Source: Promicromonospora sukumoe
GTDB taxonomy: Bacteria > Actinomycetota > Actinomycetes > Actinomycetales > Cellulomonadaceae
Direction: 5' to 3'
Assembly: GCF_014137995.1 (NCBI RefSeq)
Contig: NZ_JACGWV010000003.1
Location: forward strand, 925,850-989,849
DNA length: 64,000 nt
Each line of letters begins with the position of its first letter. Position 1 is the first letter of the stretch. A program made the position numbers and the translations under genes. Of the stretch, positions 8,770 through 16,955 are shown piece after piece. The notes below the pieces were generated by a model that saw only the letters and a list, made by a program, of their open reading frames with translations, had not been told where the DNA came from and ran no database searches.

Positions 8770-9474
8770 GTGCCGTGGAGCACCCGGGAGATCGCCAACC
8801 TTGCCGGGACCGCGGTCAGCACGATCCGCTACTACCACTCCGTGGGTCTGCTCGAGATGCCCGCACGGCAGCCGAACGGGTACAAGAACTACGAGGTACG
8901 TCACCTCGTGCGGCTGCTGCGGATCCGCCGGCTGACCGAGCTCGGCATGTCGCTCGAGCAGGTCGCCGCTCTGGGCGACGAGAACGAGCCGCCCCACGAC
9001 GCGCTCCGCATCCTGGAGGCCGAGCTCGCGGGAAGCATCGCGCGCCTCCAGCTCGTACGTGACGAGCTCTCCCAGACGCTGGAGCATGCCGCACCGGCCG
9101 GCCTGCCGCCAGGATTCAGCGGGGTCGCCGAGAACACGACGGTCACCGACCGCGCCATGCTGCTCGTCTACTCGCTCATCCTCGGGCCCGAGGAGATGGC
9201 GTCGCTCCGTGCGATGCTGGCCGCCCCGCCCACGCCGGACCAGCTCGAGTTCGCACGCCTGACCGAGGACGCCGACGAGGCGACCCGGGCGCGGCTCGCC
9301 GGCCGGCTGAGCGCGACGATGCGCCCTGTCCGGGCCGAGAACCCGTGGACCCTGGAGCCCGGCCTGGGGAGCACCCGGTCGCCCGACGAGGTCCGCCGCC
9401 TGCTCCACGAGGCGTTCGCGTCGCTCTACAACGGCGCGCAGCTCGATGTGCTCGCGCGGGTCCGGCACGCCTGA
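8770..9474 (+). CDS. MerR-family transcriptional regulator
   Basis: 234 residues. The N-terminal helix-turn-helix (TREIANLAGTAVSTIRYYHS, residues 5-24) and the wing (PNGYKNYEVRHLVRLLRI) are typical MerR elements, and a dimerisation coiled coil follows (LAGSIARLQLVRDEL). The remaining ~140 residues form an effector-type domain I cannot assign; no metal-binding cysteine cluster is seen. The GTG start at 8770 has AAGGAGA upstream. The target genes are not evident; the adjacent small DUF4177 gene is one possibility. Confidence 0.85.
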   Translation: MPWSTREIANLAGTAVSTIRYYHSVGLLEMPARQPNGYKNYEVRHLVRLLRIRRLTELGMSLEQVAALGDENEPPHDALRILEAELAGSIARLQLVRDELSQTLEHAAPAGLPPGFSGVAENTTVTDRAMLLVYSLILGPEEMASLRAMLAAPPTPDQLEFARLTEDADEATRARLAGRLSATMRPVRAENPWTLEPGLGSTRSPDEVRRLLHEAFASLYNGAQLDVLARVRHA

Positions 9475-9633
9475 GCTCTCGGCGATCCGATCTCCTGACC
9501 GCGCGCGGCCGCTCCCGGCCTCGACCGCGTGCGCCTCGACCCGGTGCTCCTTGACCCTGCACCAGGTGCATGGTGTGTGCTCGTCGCGATGAACGCCCAC
9601 GACGACCCTCACGAGCCCGAAGGGAGCCTCGGC

Positions 9634-9828
9634 ATGACGACCGCCTGGGAGAACAAGATCCTCACCTACAAGCTGGCCTGGAAGGGGTTCGACTACAAGC
9701 AGATGGAGCAGGACCTGAACGACTACGGCCGTGAGGGCTGGGAGGTGGTGCAGACCATCATCCCCGCGCTGGGCGCCGGTCAGACGCTCGAGATCGCCGT
9801 CGTGATCAAACGGCCCGCGGTCGGCTGA
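9634..9828 (+). CDS. DUF4177 family small protein
   Basis: 64 residues starting at the ATG at 9634, with AGGGAG eight bases upstream. The pattern LNDYGREGWEVVQTI followed by a beta strand (TLEIAVVIKRP) matches DUF4177, a small widespread domain of unknown function. The gene stands alone between the MerR gene and the secreted hydrolase gene. An in-frame start at 9529 would add unrelated residues lacking a ribosome site. Confidence 0.8.
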   Translation: MTTAWENKILTYKLAWKGFDYKQMEQDLNDYGREGWEVVQTIIPALGAGQTLEIAVVIKRPAVG

Positions 9829-9887
9829 TGCCGCGACCTGGCTCCGACGTGACCGACAGCGAGAAGAACCGTTCAGGAGGACTCCCG

Positions 9888-11390
9888 ATGCGCAGGACCA
9901 GGAGGCTCGTGCTCGCCGGCGCACTTGCCGCCGTCATGACCGTACCGGCGGCCGTGCCGGTGGCCGCCGCACCCGACGTGCCCACGGCCGGGCCGAGCGC
10001 CGTCGCCGGGCCGACGCCGAGCACCCTGCGGTGGGCTCCGTGTCCGGCGGACGTCGTCACGCCGCTGCCGCTGGAGTGCTCGACGCTCGACGTGCCGCTG
10101 GACTACGGCCGGCCGGACGGCCGGCAGGTCGAGATCGCGATCTCGCGACTGGCCTCCACGGAGCCGGCACAGCGCCGCGGCGTGCTGCTGACCAACCCCG
10201 GTGGACCGGGGATCGCCGGACTGGCCTACCCGGCCGAGCTCGCCGTCGCGGGCCTGCCCCAGGACGTGCTCGGCTCGTACGACGTGATCGGCATGGACCC
10301 GCGCGGCGTCGGACGCAGCGCGCCGGTGACGTGCGACTCCACACCGGAACAGCAAGCCCTCGGCTCGTTCCCTCGGTACGCCGGCACGATCTTCGACGTC
10401 ACCCGGGAGGCGGAGTACGCGCGCACCGTGGCCGACCAGTGCGCCGCGTCGTCGACGGCCTGGATGATGCCGCACACCACCACCGCGAACACCGCCCGTG
10501 ACCTGGACCGGGTCCGTGCTGCCCTGGGCGAGGAGAAGGCCTCGTACCTCGGTGCCTCCTACGGCAGCTACCTCGGTGCGGTGTACACGACCCTGTTCCC
10601 GGACACGACCGACCGCGTCGTCATCGACAGCGTGCTGGGACCGGACGGTTACGACGTGCAGCAGATGCGGAGGTTCGCCCGCGGCCTGCAGGACCGGTTC
10701 CCCGACTTCGCCGAGTACGCCGCCGCTCACCCCGAGTACGGGCTGGGGACCACCCCGGAGCAGGTGGAGGCGAAGTTCTACGAGCTGGTCGAGAAGCTGG
10801 AGGCGAACCCTCAGCCGGACATGGACGCGATGAAGTTCCGCGTGGACACGTTCGGCTACCTCTACTCGGACGCCACGATCCCCGTCGTCGCCAAGATGTG
10901 GCGGCTGGTCGACACCGGTCAGCCGCAGCCGGTCATCCCGGCCGGAGACCACGACAACCTCCTGTCCGCCCGTCTGTACGTGATCTGCGGGGACCAGCGC
11001 TGGCCGGAGACGATCTGGCGGTACCAGCTCGACGTCGCGATCGACAGGGCGCGGTATCCGATGCTGGGCGGTTCCACCGCCAACATCGGGCCGTGCGCGT
11101 TCTGGCCGGACGTGCGCACCGAGCAGCCGACGACGATCAGCGACCGCGGCCCGTCGAACGTCCTCATGGTGCAGAACGAGCGTGACCCGGGCGCGGCGCT
11201 GGCAGGTGCCGAGGAGACGCGCCAGGCCTTCGGCCGGCGAGCCACGATGGTGACGGTCGACGGGGGCGGGCACGGTGTCTACCCGTGGACGACCAGCACC
11301 TGCGCGAAGGACGCGGTGACGGCGTACCTGACCACGGGCGAGCGCCCGGCACGTGACCTGGTGTGCGCCGCGGTCCCGAGCGGCCGATGA
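9888..11390 (+). CDS. secreted alpha/beta hydrolase, tripeptidyl-aminopeptidase-like
   Basis: 500 residues with a signal peptide (RRTRR, then LVLAGALAAVMTVPAAVPVAAA). The alpha/beta hydrolase features appear in order: oxyanion region NPGGPGIAG, GMDPRGVGRS, nucleophile Ser224 in GASYGS, a cap region, and a C-terminal TAP-like segment with the catalytic His in GGGHGVY. The family includes Streptomyces tripeptidyl aminopeptidases and secreted proteases of the SlpD/E type. The ATG at 9888 follows CAGGAGG at ideal distance. Probably an exported exopeptidase; a secreted esterase is the alternative. Confidence 0.85.
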   Translation: MRRTRRLVLAGALAAVMTVPAAVPVAAAPDVPTAGPSAVAGPTPSTLRWAPCPADVVTPLPLECSTLDVPLDYGRPDGRQVEIAISRLASTEPAQRRGVLLTNPGGPGIAGLAYPAELAVAGLPQDVLGSYDVIGMDPRGVGRSAPVTCDSTPEQQALGSFPRYAGTIFDVTREAEYARTVADQCAASSTAWMMPHTTTANTARDLDRVRAALGEEKASYLGASYGSYLGAVYTTLFPDTTDRVVIDSVLGPDGYDVQQMRRFARGLQDRFPDFAEYAAAHPEYGLGTTPEQVEAKFYELVEKLEANPQPDMDAMKFRVDTFGYLYSDATIPVVAKMWRLVDTGQPQPVIPAGDHDNLLSARLYVICGDQRWPETIWRYQLDVAIDRARYPMLGGSTANIGPCAFWPDVRTEQPTTISDRGPSNVLMVQNERDPGAALAGAEETRQAFGRRATMVTVDGGGHGVYPWTTSTCAKDAVTAYLTTGERPARDLVCAAVPSGR

Positions 11391-11453
11391 CACGATCGCC
11401 GCACCGGTGACTTGTCGAGGTTCGACATGCCGCCCGTGTCGGGCACCGACCGG

Positions 11454-12299
11454 TCAGCTCGCCAGCACCCGCCGGGTCAGCGCCCGGACCGACGTCGAGA
11501 TCTCGGGGGTCACGAACCGCAGCAGGTCCTCGGACGGCTCGCCGTCCGGGCCGAGCACCAGGCCCGACCTGCCCTCGAACGCGGGGTCGACCGCCGCGGC
11601 GACGATCGCGTCGACGACTCCCGACGCGGGCCGCATCCCGTCCTGGATCGGGTCCCACAGGTGGCGGAGCGCGGGCGGCAGGATCTCCGGCGTCATCTCC
11701 GCGGCGTTCGGTGTCGCGGCGGCCGCCGGCCCGAGCGGGTCCACCGCGAGCACGGTGATCCCGGCCGGGGCGAGCTCGCGCGCCAGGTCCTGGCTGTGGG
11801 CGAGGTGCGCGAGCTTGGCCCGGCCCGTGACCGCCATGCCGTAGTGGTCGCCCTCCTGCTCGACGTCGTCGTAGGTCGGTGTGCCGTCGATCGTCGTGAT
11901 CGACGAGGAGGTGACGTCCACGACCCGGCTGGGCGCGCCGGCCCGGAGCGCGTCCAGCAGGGCCGCGGTCAGCACGACCCGGGAGAGGTGGTTCAGCGCG
12001 AAGCTTGCCTCGATGCCGTCGACAGTCTCGCGGCGGGTGGGCCACATGCCGCCCACGTTGTTCACCAGCACGTGCACGGGGCCGCCCGCCGCGATGCGCC
12101 CCGCCACCTTCTCCACCTCGCGCAACGACGAGAGGTCGGCCTGCAGGAACCGGGTCTCCCCGCCGATCTGCCGGACCGTCTCGGCACCGCGGTCCGCGTC
12201 GCGGCCCACCACGGTCACCGCGAGGCCCTGCTCCCGCAGCCTGCTCGCGACGTGGAATCCGATCCCGCTGGTCCCGCCGGTCACGATCGCCTGACGCAT
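11454..12299 (-). CDS. short-chain dehydrogenase/reductase with altered active site
   Basis: 281 residues. The cofactor motif TGGTSGIG (residues 7-14), NNVGG in place of NNAG, and the general layout match the retinol-dehydrogenase/WW-domain-oxidoreductase-like SDRs. In the catalytic segment, AVTGRAKLAHL keeps the lysine, but the position normally held by the catalytic tyrosine (YxxxK) is threonine; a Tyr lies four residues earlier. The ATG at 12299 is chosen because it places TGxxxGIG at the correct N-terminal position. It is divergent from the LysR gene, sharing a 132-bp control region. The altered residue makes normal SDR activity uncertain. Confidence 0.85.
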   Translation of the reverse strand: MRQAIVTGGTSGIGFHVASRLREQGLAVTVVGRDADRGAETVRQIGGETRFLQADLSSLREVEKVAGRIAAGGPVHVLVNNVGGMWPTRRETVDGIEASFALNHLSRVVLTAALLDALRAGAPSRVVDVTSSSITTIDGTPTYDDVEQEGDHYGMAVTGRAKLAHLAHSQDLARELAPAGITVLAVDPLGPAAAATPNAAEMTPEILPPALRHLWDPIQDGMRPASGVVDAIVAAAVDPAFEGRSGLVLGPDGEPSEDLLRFVTPEISTSVRALTRRVLAS

Positions 12300-12330
12300 C
12301 GTCCTGTCTCCCTCAGCTCGGTGGAGCTCC

Positions 12331-12399
12331 ATTGGACGTACGTCGCCGGCGGGGCGTCCAATGCCCGCGCGAGCGGTATCCATGCCTGGAGGGCATGGG
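12331..12399. promoter_or_regulatory. regulatory element copy A (putative LysR operator)
   Basis: The divergent SDR/LysR spacer holds two dyads: ATTGGA (12331) with TCCAAT (12357), and CCATGCC (12380) with GCATGGG (12393). The same four blocks, at exactly the same spacings, and the shared core CGGTATCCATGCC recur at 14207-14275 (copy B). The duplication beside a LysR gene suggests it is that regulator's binding region. Confidence 0.65.
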
Positions 12400-12431
12400 T
12401 GCCGGGTGAAGGAGGCGACGACAATGGGGGC

Positions 12432-13328
12432 ATGGACACGGGGATCGAGCTGCGGCACTTCCGCTACGTGCTGGCGGTGGCGGAGCAGGAGAGCTTCACC
12501 GCCGCCGCGGAACAGCTGGGCATCACGCAGCCGGCACTGTCCCGCGCGATCCAGGCCGTCGAGGAGACCGTGGGCTCGCGCCTGTTCGACCGCGGCCGCC
12601 ACGGCGCGACCCTCACCGAGGCAGGCGCGGTGTTCCGGGACGACGCCGTCGCCCTCGACCGGATGGCGCGTACCGCGGTGTCCCGCCCGAGCCGGCACGG
12701 CGGGGCCTCGAAGCATCTGCGCGTCACGGCGCGTGCCTGCGACATCGACACCCTCCACGGCCTCGTCGCGTCCTACAACGACGCACGCGATCCCCGGGCG
12801 CCGGTCGCCCGCGGGGCGGTCGTCGACGCCTCGGTGCAGGTCGAGGAGGTGCGGAACGGCGAGGCCGACCTCACCCTCGTCCGGTCCCCGCTCGACACCA
12901 CGGGCCTGGACAGCGAGCTGGTGCGCTCCGACGCCCGTGTCGCGCTGCTGCCCGCGGGCCATCGGCACGCGCACCGGCACACGGTGGACCGCGGTGAGCT
13001 CGCCGGCGAGGCGATCGTGGCCTGGGTCGGTCTGTCCACCGACGAGACGTCCTTCTGGACCGGGACCGACCTCGCTCCGTACGAGTGGAGGCCGGGCCCT
13101 GTCGTGTCGGACTCGGCGCAGTTCGCCGCCGGCGTCCGGCTGGGCGACGGGATCGGCTTCGTGCCGGAGGTGCTGCTGTCCGAGCTGCCGTCGCTGACCG
13201 GCGTCGCGGTGGTCCGGGTGACCGGGCTCTCCGACAGCGAGCTGCGCATGGGCTGGTCGGAGCTGGCGACCTCGCCCGTGCTCGCGGGCTTCGTCCGGCA
13301 CGTCTCGGACGTCGCGGACGCGGCGTGA
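12432..13328 (+). CDS. LysR-family transcriptional regulator
   Basis: 298 residues. The N-terminal winged HTH (LRHFRYVLAVAEQESFTAAA, then LGITQPALSRAIQAVEE) is canonical LysR, followed by the linker helix and a type-2 periplasmic-binding-like effector domain (about 95-290). The start is the ATG at 12432. It is transcribed divergently from the SDR gene and convergently with the LLM flavoprotein gene. The duplicated upstream element suggests it controls itself, the SDR, the LLM enzyme and possibly the CPBP protein. Confidence 0.92.
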   Translation: MDTGIELRHFRYVLAVAEQESFTAAAEQLGITQPALSRAIQAVEETVGSRLFDRGRHGATLTEAGAVFRDDAVALDRMARTAVSRPSRHGGASKHLRVTARACDIDTLHGLVASYNDARDPRAPVARGAVVDASVQVEEVRNGEADLTLVRSPLDTTGLDSELVRSDARVALLPAGHRHAHRHTVDRGELAGEAIVAWVGLSTDETSFWTGTDLAPYEWRPGPVVSDSAQFAAGVRLGDGIGFVPEVLLSELPSLTGVAVVRVTGLSDSELRMGWSELATSPVLAGFVRHVSDVADAA

Positions 13329-13373
13329 CGCGGCGGTCCCTCGGCTGCGCCGACGCCGCCGTCGGGGGCAGGG

Positions 13374-14174
13374 TCAGGTACCGGCCAGCTTCGCGACCAC
13401 CGGCCCCATCTCGTCCATGGCCGTGTCACGCACCATGACGTAGGAGATCCCCAGGCGCTCGCGCGTGGCCACCAGCTTGTCGATGACCTCCGATGCCGAG
13501 CCGACGAGGGCCAGCGGGCTGTCGCGGACCACGTCCGGTGCCAGGCCCAGGGCCGATGCCACCGGGAGCACCGCGCGGTCGGCGTCGCCGCCGACCGAGG
13601 CGACGAGTGTGAGCGCACCTAGCTCGAGTCGGCTGAACCGCTCGCCCGCGTGCGCCTCGAGGAGGCGGACGCGGGCGGCCACGGCGTCGAACCCGGCGCC
13701 GTCGGGCACGACGTCCGATCCGGTCGCGGTGAGACCGTTCAACGCGACGATGTCCGCCTCCTGCGCCGCGAGTGCCAGGGCGTCGTCGTCGTGGTCGGTC
13801 AGCAGGAGCGGGACATGAGCCCCCTCCGCCCACGTGGACCTCATTCGTGTCGTGTCCGTGCGTCGGGCGGCCCCGAGGCCGAGCTCGAGGCGGCCGTCGA
13901 CCAGCAGGTTCACGGCCGCCGCCTCGTGAGCGAGGAGCACGGGGTCGGGCACGCTGTCGTTCGCGGCGAGGGTGCCGACCCGGAGGTCGCTCGTGACGGA
14001 AGCGGCCGACACCAGCGGCGCGAAGATGGACGACGGACCGGCATGCTCTCTCATCAGCAGCGTCGCCCATCCCTCTCCTTCCAGCCTGCGTGCGCTCTCC
14101 CGCACCGCGGAAGGGGCTGCCGCGTGCGTGGTGGTGAGGCCGAACCGGAAACGGCGCGGTGTCGTGCTGGTCAT
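13374..14174 (-). CDS. LLM-class flavin-dependent oxidoreductase, internally shortened
   Basis: 266 residues. The N-terminal half (RFGLTTTHAAAPSAVRESAR through RVGTLAANDSVPDPVLLAHE and GRLELGLGAA) matches luciferase-like/F420-dependent oxidoreductases of the TIGR03621 type. After LGLGAARRTDTTRMRS the protein jumps to HVPLLLTDHDDDALALAAQEADIVAL. The 40-50 residues that normally lie between these strands are missing, including most of the usual PxxxRVARLxE helix. It is therefore shorter than the usual ~290-300 residues. No frameshift is visible. The start is the ATG at 14174. It shares the copy-B element with the CPBP gene. Confidence 0.8.
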   Translation of the reverse strand: MTSTTPRRFRFGLTTTHAAAPSAVRESARRLEGEGWATLLMREHAGPSSIFAPLVSAASVTSDLRVGTLAANDSVPDPVLLAHEAAAVNLLVDGRLELGLGAARRTDTTRMRSTWAEGAHVPLLLTDHDDDALALAAQEADIVALNGLTATGSDVVPDGAGFDAVAARVRLLEAHAGERFSRLELGALTLVASVGGDADRAVLPVASALGLAPDVVRDSPLALVGSASEVIDKLVATRERLGISYVMVRDTAMDEMGPVVAKLAGT

Positions 14175-14206
14175 ACCTTCCTTGCCGTCGGGGTCACGTG
14201 GGACTC

Positions 14207-14275
14207 ATTGGATGTCGGCCGGCTGTGCGGCGTCCAATGCCCTGGGGCACGGTATCCATGCCGTGAGCGCATGGG
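14207..14275. promoter_or_regulatory. regulatory element copy B (putative LysR operator)
   Basis: ATTGGA (14207), TCCAAT (14233), CCATGCC (14256) and GCATGGG (14269) repeat the blocks of copy A with identical offsets of 26, 23 and 13 bases. It lies 33 bp upstream of the LLM gene and 174 bp upstream of the CPBP gene. Confidence 0.65.
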
Positions 14276-14448
14276 CGCAGGGCATGGCGACGACGCCGAC
14301 GCCGGGCGCCGCCTCGGCCCACGGCGGTGCCGCTCACCGGGTCGGTCCTACGTGTCCAGGGGCACACCGCGGAGCGCTTGTGTCTGCCCCGGGGGCAGAT
14401 CTTCTACTCGTGGGTGGATCAACGGATCCCCCTCAAGAAAGGTCGTTC

Positions 14449-15423
14449 ATGATGCGCACACCAGAGCCTCTCGGGCCCCAGGGCGCGGATCCTCACGCCG
14501 GTGCGGCAGCAGCCGCACTGCCCGGTACCTGGCCGGACCGTCCGTTCGGCGTCCACTTCCGGATGTCGCGCTGGAAGTCCCTGGTCGTCCTGGTCGCGAT
14601 CCCGCTGATCCTGCTCCTGGTCCAGATCATCCTCTTCCAGGGGGTCGTCCTGATCGAGGGCCCGGCGGACCCGAGCAAGCCCGCGCTCACGCCGCTCACG
14701 ATCGCCGCCACCGGCCTCAGCACCGCTGTCACCGCGGTGCTCGCGACGCTGCTGGTCGCGAGGATGGCGAAGGTGCCGTGGCGGGCGGTGTTCCGGCACA
14801 CCCGCGCCTTCGACCGGCGCCGCCTCGGTGTCTATCTCCTGGGCGCCGCGGTCGTCGTCGGCCTGGGCACCATCGCGACGGCGCTGATCGCTCCCGGGTC
14901 GAGCGGATGGGGGGCTTTCGAGGTCGGGCCGCTCGTCGTCGCCACCATCGCCGTGACCCTTGTCTTCACTCCGTTGCAGGCGGCAGGTGAAGAGGTGGCG
15001 TTCCGTGGGGCGGCCGTCCCGGCCGCGGGTTCCTGGTTCCGCAGCACCCGCCTCGGCGTCGTGTTCGGCATCCTTGTCTCCGGGGTGCTCTTCGCCGCGG
15101 TGCACGTGACCCTGGACCCGTGGCTCGTCAGCTACCTGATCGTCTTCTCCGCTTGCACGGTGATCATGGGCCTGATCAGCGGCGGCCTGGAGGCCGCGAT
15201 GGCCTTCCACGTCTCCAACAACGTTCTCGTCGGTCTCGTGAACGCGCTCTTCGCCGGAGGCGGCTCGTCGGTGGTCGACCGTGGTGTCGGTTCTGGTCCG
15301 GGCGCCGCCCTCATCATCCTCATGGTGATGAACGTGCTGGCCGTGCTCATGGTCTGGTTCATCGAGCGCACGGGGCGTTTCGCGATACGAACTCGGCGAG
15401 CCACCCTCCCAGCCGCCTCCTAG
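14449..15423 (+). CDS. CPBP family intramembrane glutamic endopeptidase
   Basis: 324 residues with about eight hydrophobic segments. The three CPBP (ABI/CaaX protease-like) motifs are present: EExxxR in GEEVAFRG (about residue 181), FAAVH (about 213) and HVSNN (about 255). These provide the Glu and His residues of the intramembrane active site. Two adjacent ATGs (14449 and 14452) both follow AAAGG; the first is used here. The copy-B element upstream suggests co-regulation with the LLM enzyme. The substrate is unknown; many such proteins relate to peptide modification or immunity. Confidence 0.88.
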   Translation: MMRTPEPLGPQGADPHAGAAAAALPGTWPDRPFGVHFRMSRWKSLVVLVAIPLILLLVQIILFQGVVLIEGPADPSKPALTPLTIAATGLSTAVTAVLATLLVARMAKVPWRAVFRHTRAFDRRRLGVYLLGAAVVVGLGTIATALIAPGSSGWGAFEVGPLVVATIAVTLVFTPLQAAGEEVAFRGAAVPAAGSWFRSTRLGVVFGILVSGVLFAAVHVTLDPWLVSYLIVFSACTVIMGLISGGLEAAMAFHVSNNVLVGLVNALFAGGGSSVVDRGVGSGPGAALIILMVMNVLAVLMVWFIERTGRFAIRTRRATLPAAS

Positions 15424-15545
15424 CATCGTGATCCGGGGCGGGACGCAGGCTCGTTCGCAGTTTCGCACCCCGAAAGTCGTGACTCTGGCCCTATGTACCG
15501 ATCCTTTCGAGTCGTTGATCACGGCCCGGTCGGGGACTCCGCCCG

Positions 15546-16091
15546 ATGAGACCGGCCGCTACCTACGAGACGCTCGTCAGCGGGCACCTGCTCGAGATCA
15601 GGGACGTGCGGCGACGTCCCGCCGCCGCACGGGCCTGGGACACGACGCCCCGCCCCGCCCTCGTCACCGGCATCGAGAGCGGCCCGGTCCGGGTCGAGGT
15701 GGTCCTCTTCCAGGCCCCGTTCGACGTCGACGGCGAGGGCTGGGACGAGGCCGCTGAGGTCAGCGTGCTGGCCGGGCCCCGCGGCGTCGTCGTCGTGGGA
15801 GCGGGGGACGACGGCTCGGACGCCCGCCGGATCGGTGTGGGCGGCGGGCCCCACCGGCTCCAGGTCTACGCGCGGGGGCGCTCGCTCGCGTCCGTCTCGA
15901 CCGCGTCGGACGTGGTCGAGACGTATCGGGTGCTCGCCTGGCCGGCGCCCCTGGCCCCGCCCGCCGTGCTCGTGCGGAGCCGGGACGCGGCGCCCAACCT
16001 GGTGTCGTTCATCGGCCCGGAGGGCACGGGCGGCCTGGTCTCCGGCGGCGACACCGACGACGCGCACCGGCGCCCGGAGCCGTTCAGGTGA
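15546..16091 (+). CDS. hypothetical protein
   Basis: 181 residues from the ATG at 15546. I recognise no family. The predicted composition is mostly beta (RVEVVLFQAPFDVDG, VSVLAGPRGVVVVGAG, HRLQVYARGR), ending in a charged, disordered tail. There is no signal peptide or membrane segment. It lies alone between the CPBP gene and the convergent UPF0014 permease gene, 34 bp before the latter's stop. Codon use looks like the neighbours', which supports it as a real gene. Confidence 0.6.
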   Translation: MRPAATYETLVSGHLLEIRDVRRRPAAARAWDTTPRPALVTGIESGPVRVEVVLFQAPFDVDGEGWDEAAEVSVLAGPRGVVVVGAGDDGSDARRIGVGGGPHRLQVYARGRSLASVSTASDVVETYRVLAWPAPLAPPAVLVRSRDAAPNLVSFIGPEGTGGLVSGGDTDDAHRRPEPFR

Positions 16092-16125
16092 CACGCCGGG
16101 GCGGCCCCGAGGCGCCGTCGGCGTC

Positions 16126-16872
16126 CTAGACCCGGCCGGCCTCGCGCTCGGGGAGCTGGGCCGGGGCGCCGAGCAGCCGGCCCAGCAGCGCCACGCAGAT
16201 CCCGCCCGCGGCCAGGATGCTCGCCAGCACGACGAGCTGGAAGCCGGCCGCCTCGAGCGGCGAGGACCCGGCGAAGATCGCGCCGACGAACGCGCCCGGC
16301 AGGGTGACGATCCCCGTGGTGCGCGTCTGGTCGGTGGACGGGATCAGGGCGGTGGAGGCCGCCGTGCGCACCGCGCGCAGGGCCGCGACCCGGGGCGTGG
16401 CGCCGAGGGCGAGCCACCCCTCGATCTCGTCCCGCCCGGTGACCAGCGCCTCGGCCAGCGACCGGCCCATCAGGGAGCTGACGGTCATGGTGGAGCCGAC
16501 GACGATCCCGCCCACGGCCAGGAGGTACCGCGGCTCCAGGGGCAGCGCCCCGGTGGCGAACACGACCGCCATCGGCACGGACGCCGCGGCGAGCATGATC
16601 CCGGCCAGCCATGGCGCGTACCGCCGCGGCAGCCGGGCGCGCCGCACCACGACCACGGTCGCGGCGGCGACCATGACCGCCAGGAACAGCGCCACCCACG
16701 CCCCGTGGGCCAGGACCCCGGTCAGGACCAGGCTCAGCAGGCCCAGCTGCACCGTCGCACGGACGATCGCGACCGGCTGGAGCCACGGCGACTCCAGGCG
16801 CAGGGCGGCGACGATCCCGAACGCCACGAGCGCCAGCACGGACACTGCCACCACGACGGCTACCGGATCCAT
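16126..16872 (-). CDS. UPF0014/FetB-type ABC transporter permease
   Basis: 248 residues with about seven membrane segments. The family signature MTVSSLMGRSLAEALVTGRDEIEGWLALGA and the loop STDQTRTTGIVTLPGAFVGA identify UPF0014, the permease of the FetAB iron exporter. The ATG at 16872 gives the usual length (~250). No FetA-like ATPase lies next to it on either side, so the energising partner must be elsewhere or the role differs. It is convergent with the hypothetical gene and divergent from the RsbQ-like gene. Confidence 0.88.
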   Translation of the reverse strand: MDPVAVVVAVSVLALVAFGIVAALRLESPWLQPVAIVRATVQLGLLSLVLTGVLAHGAWVALFLAVMVAAATVVVVRRARLPRRYAPWLAGIMLAAASVPMAVVFATGALPLEPRYLLAVGGIVVGSTMTVSSLMGRSLAEALVTGRDEIEGWLALGATPRVAALRAVRTAASTALIPSTDQTRTTGIVTLPGAFVGAIFAGSSPLEAAGFQLVVLASILAAGGICVALLGRLLGAPAQLPEREAGRV

Positions 16873-16955
16873 GGCACCAGCATGCCGCCGTCGGGCGTGC
16901 GCCGAGGGCTCTCCCTGGCCGTAACCACCCCGATCCGGGCCCCTAGACTGGCCCC

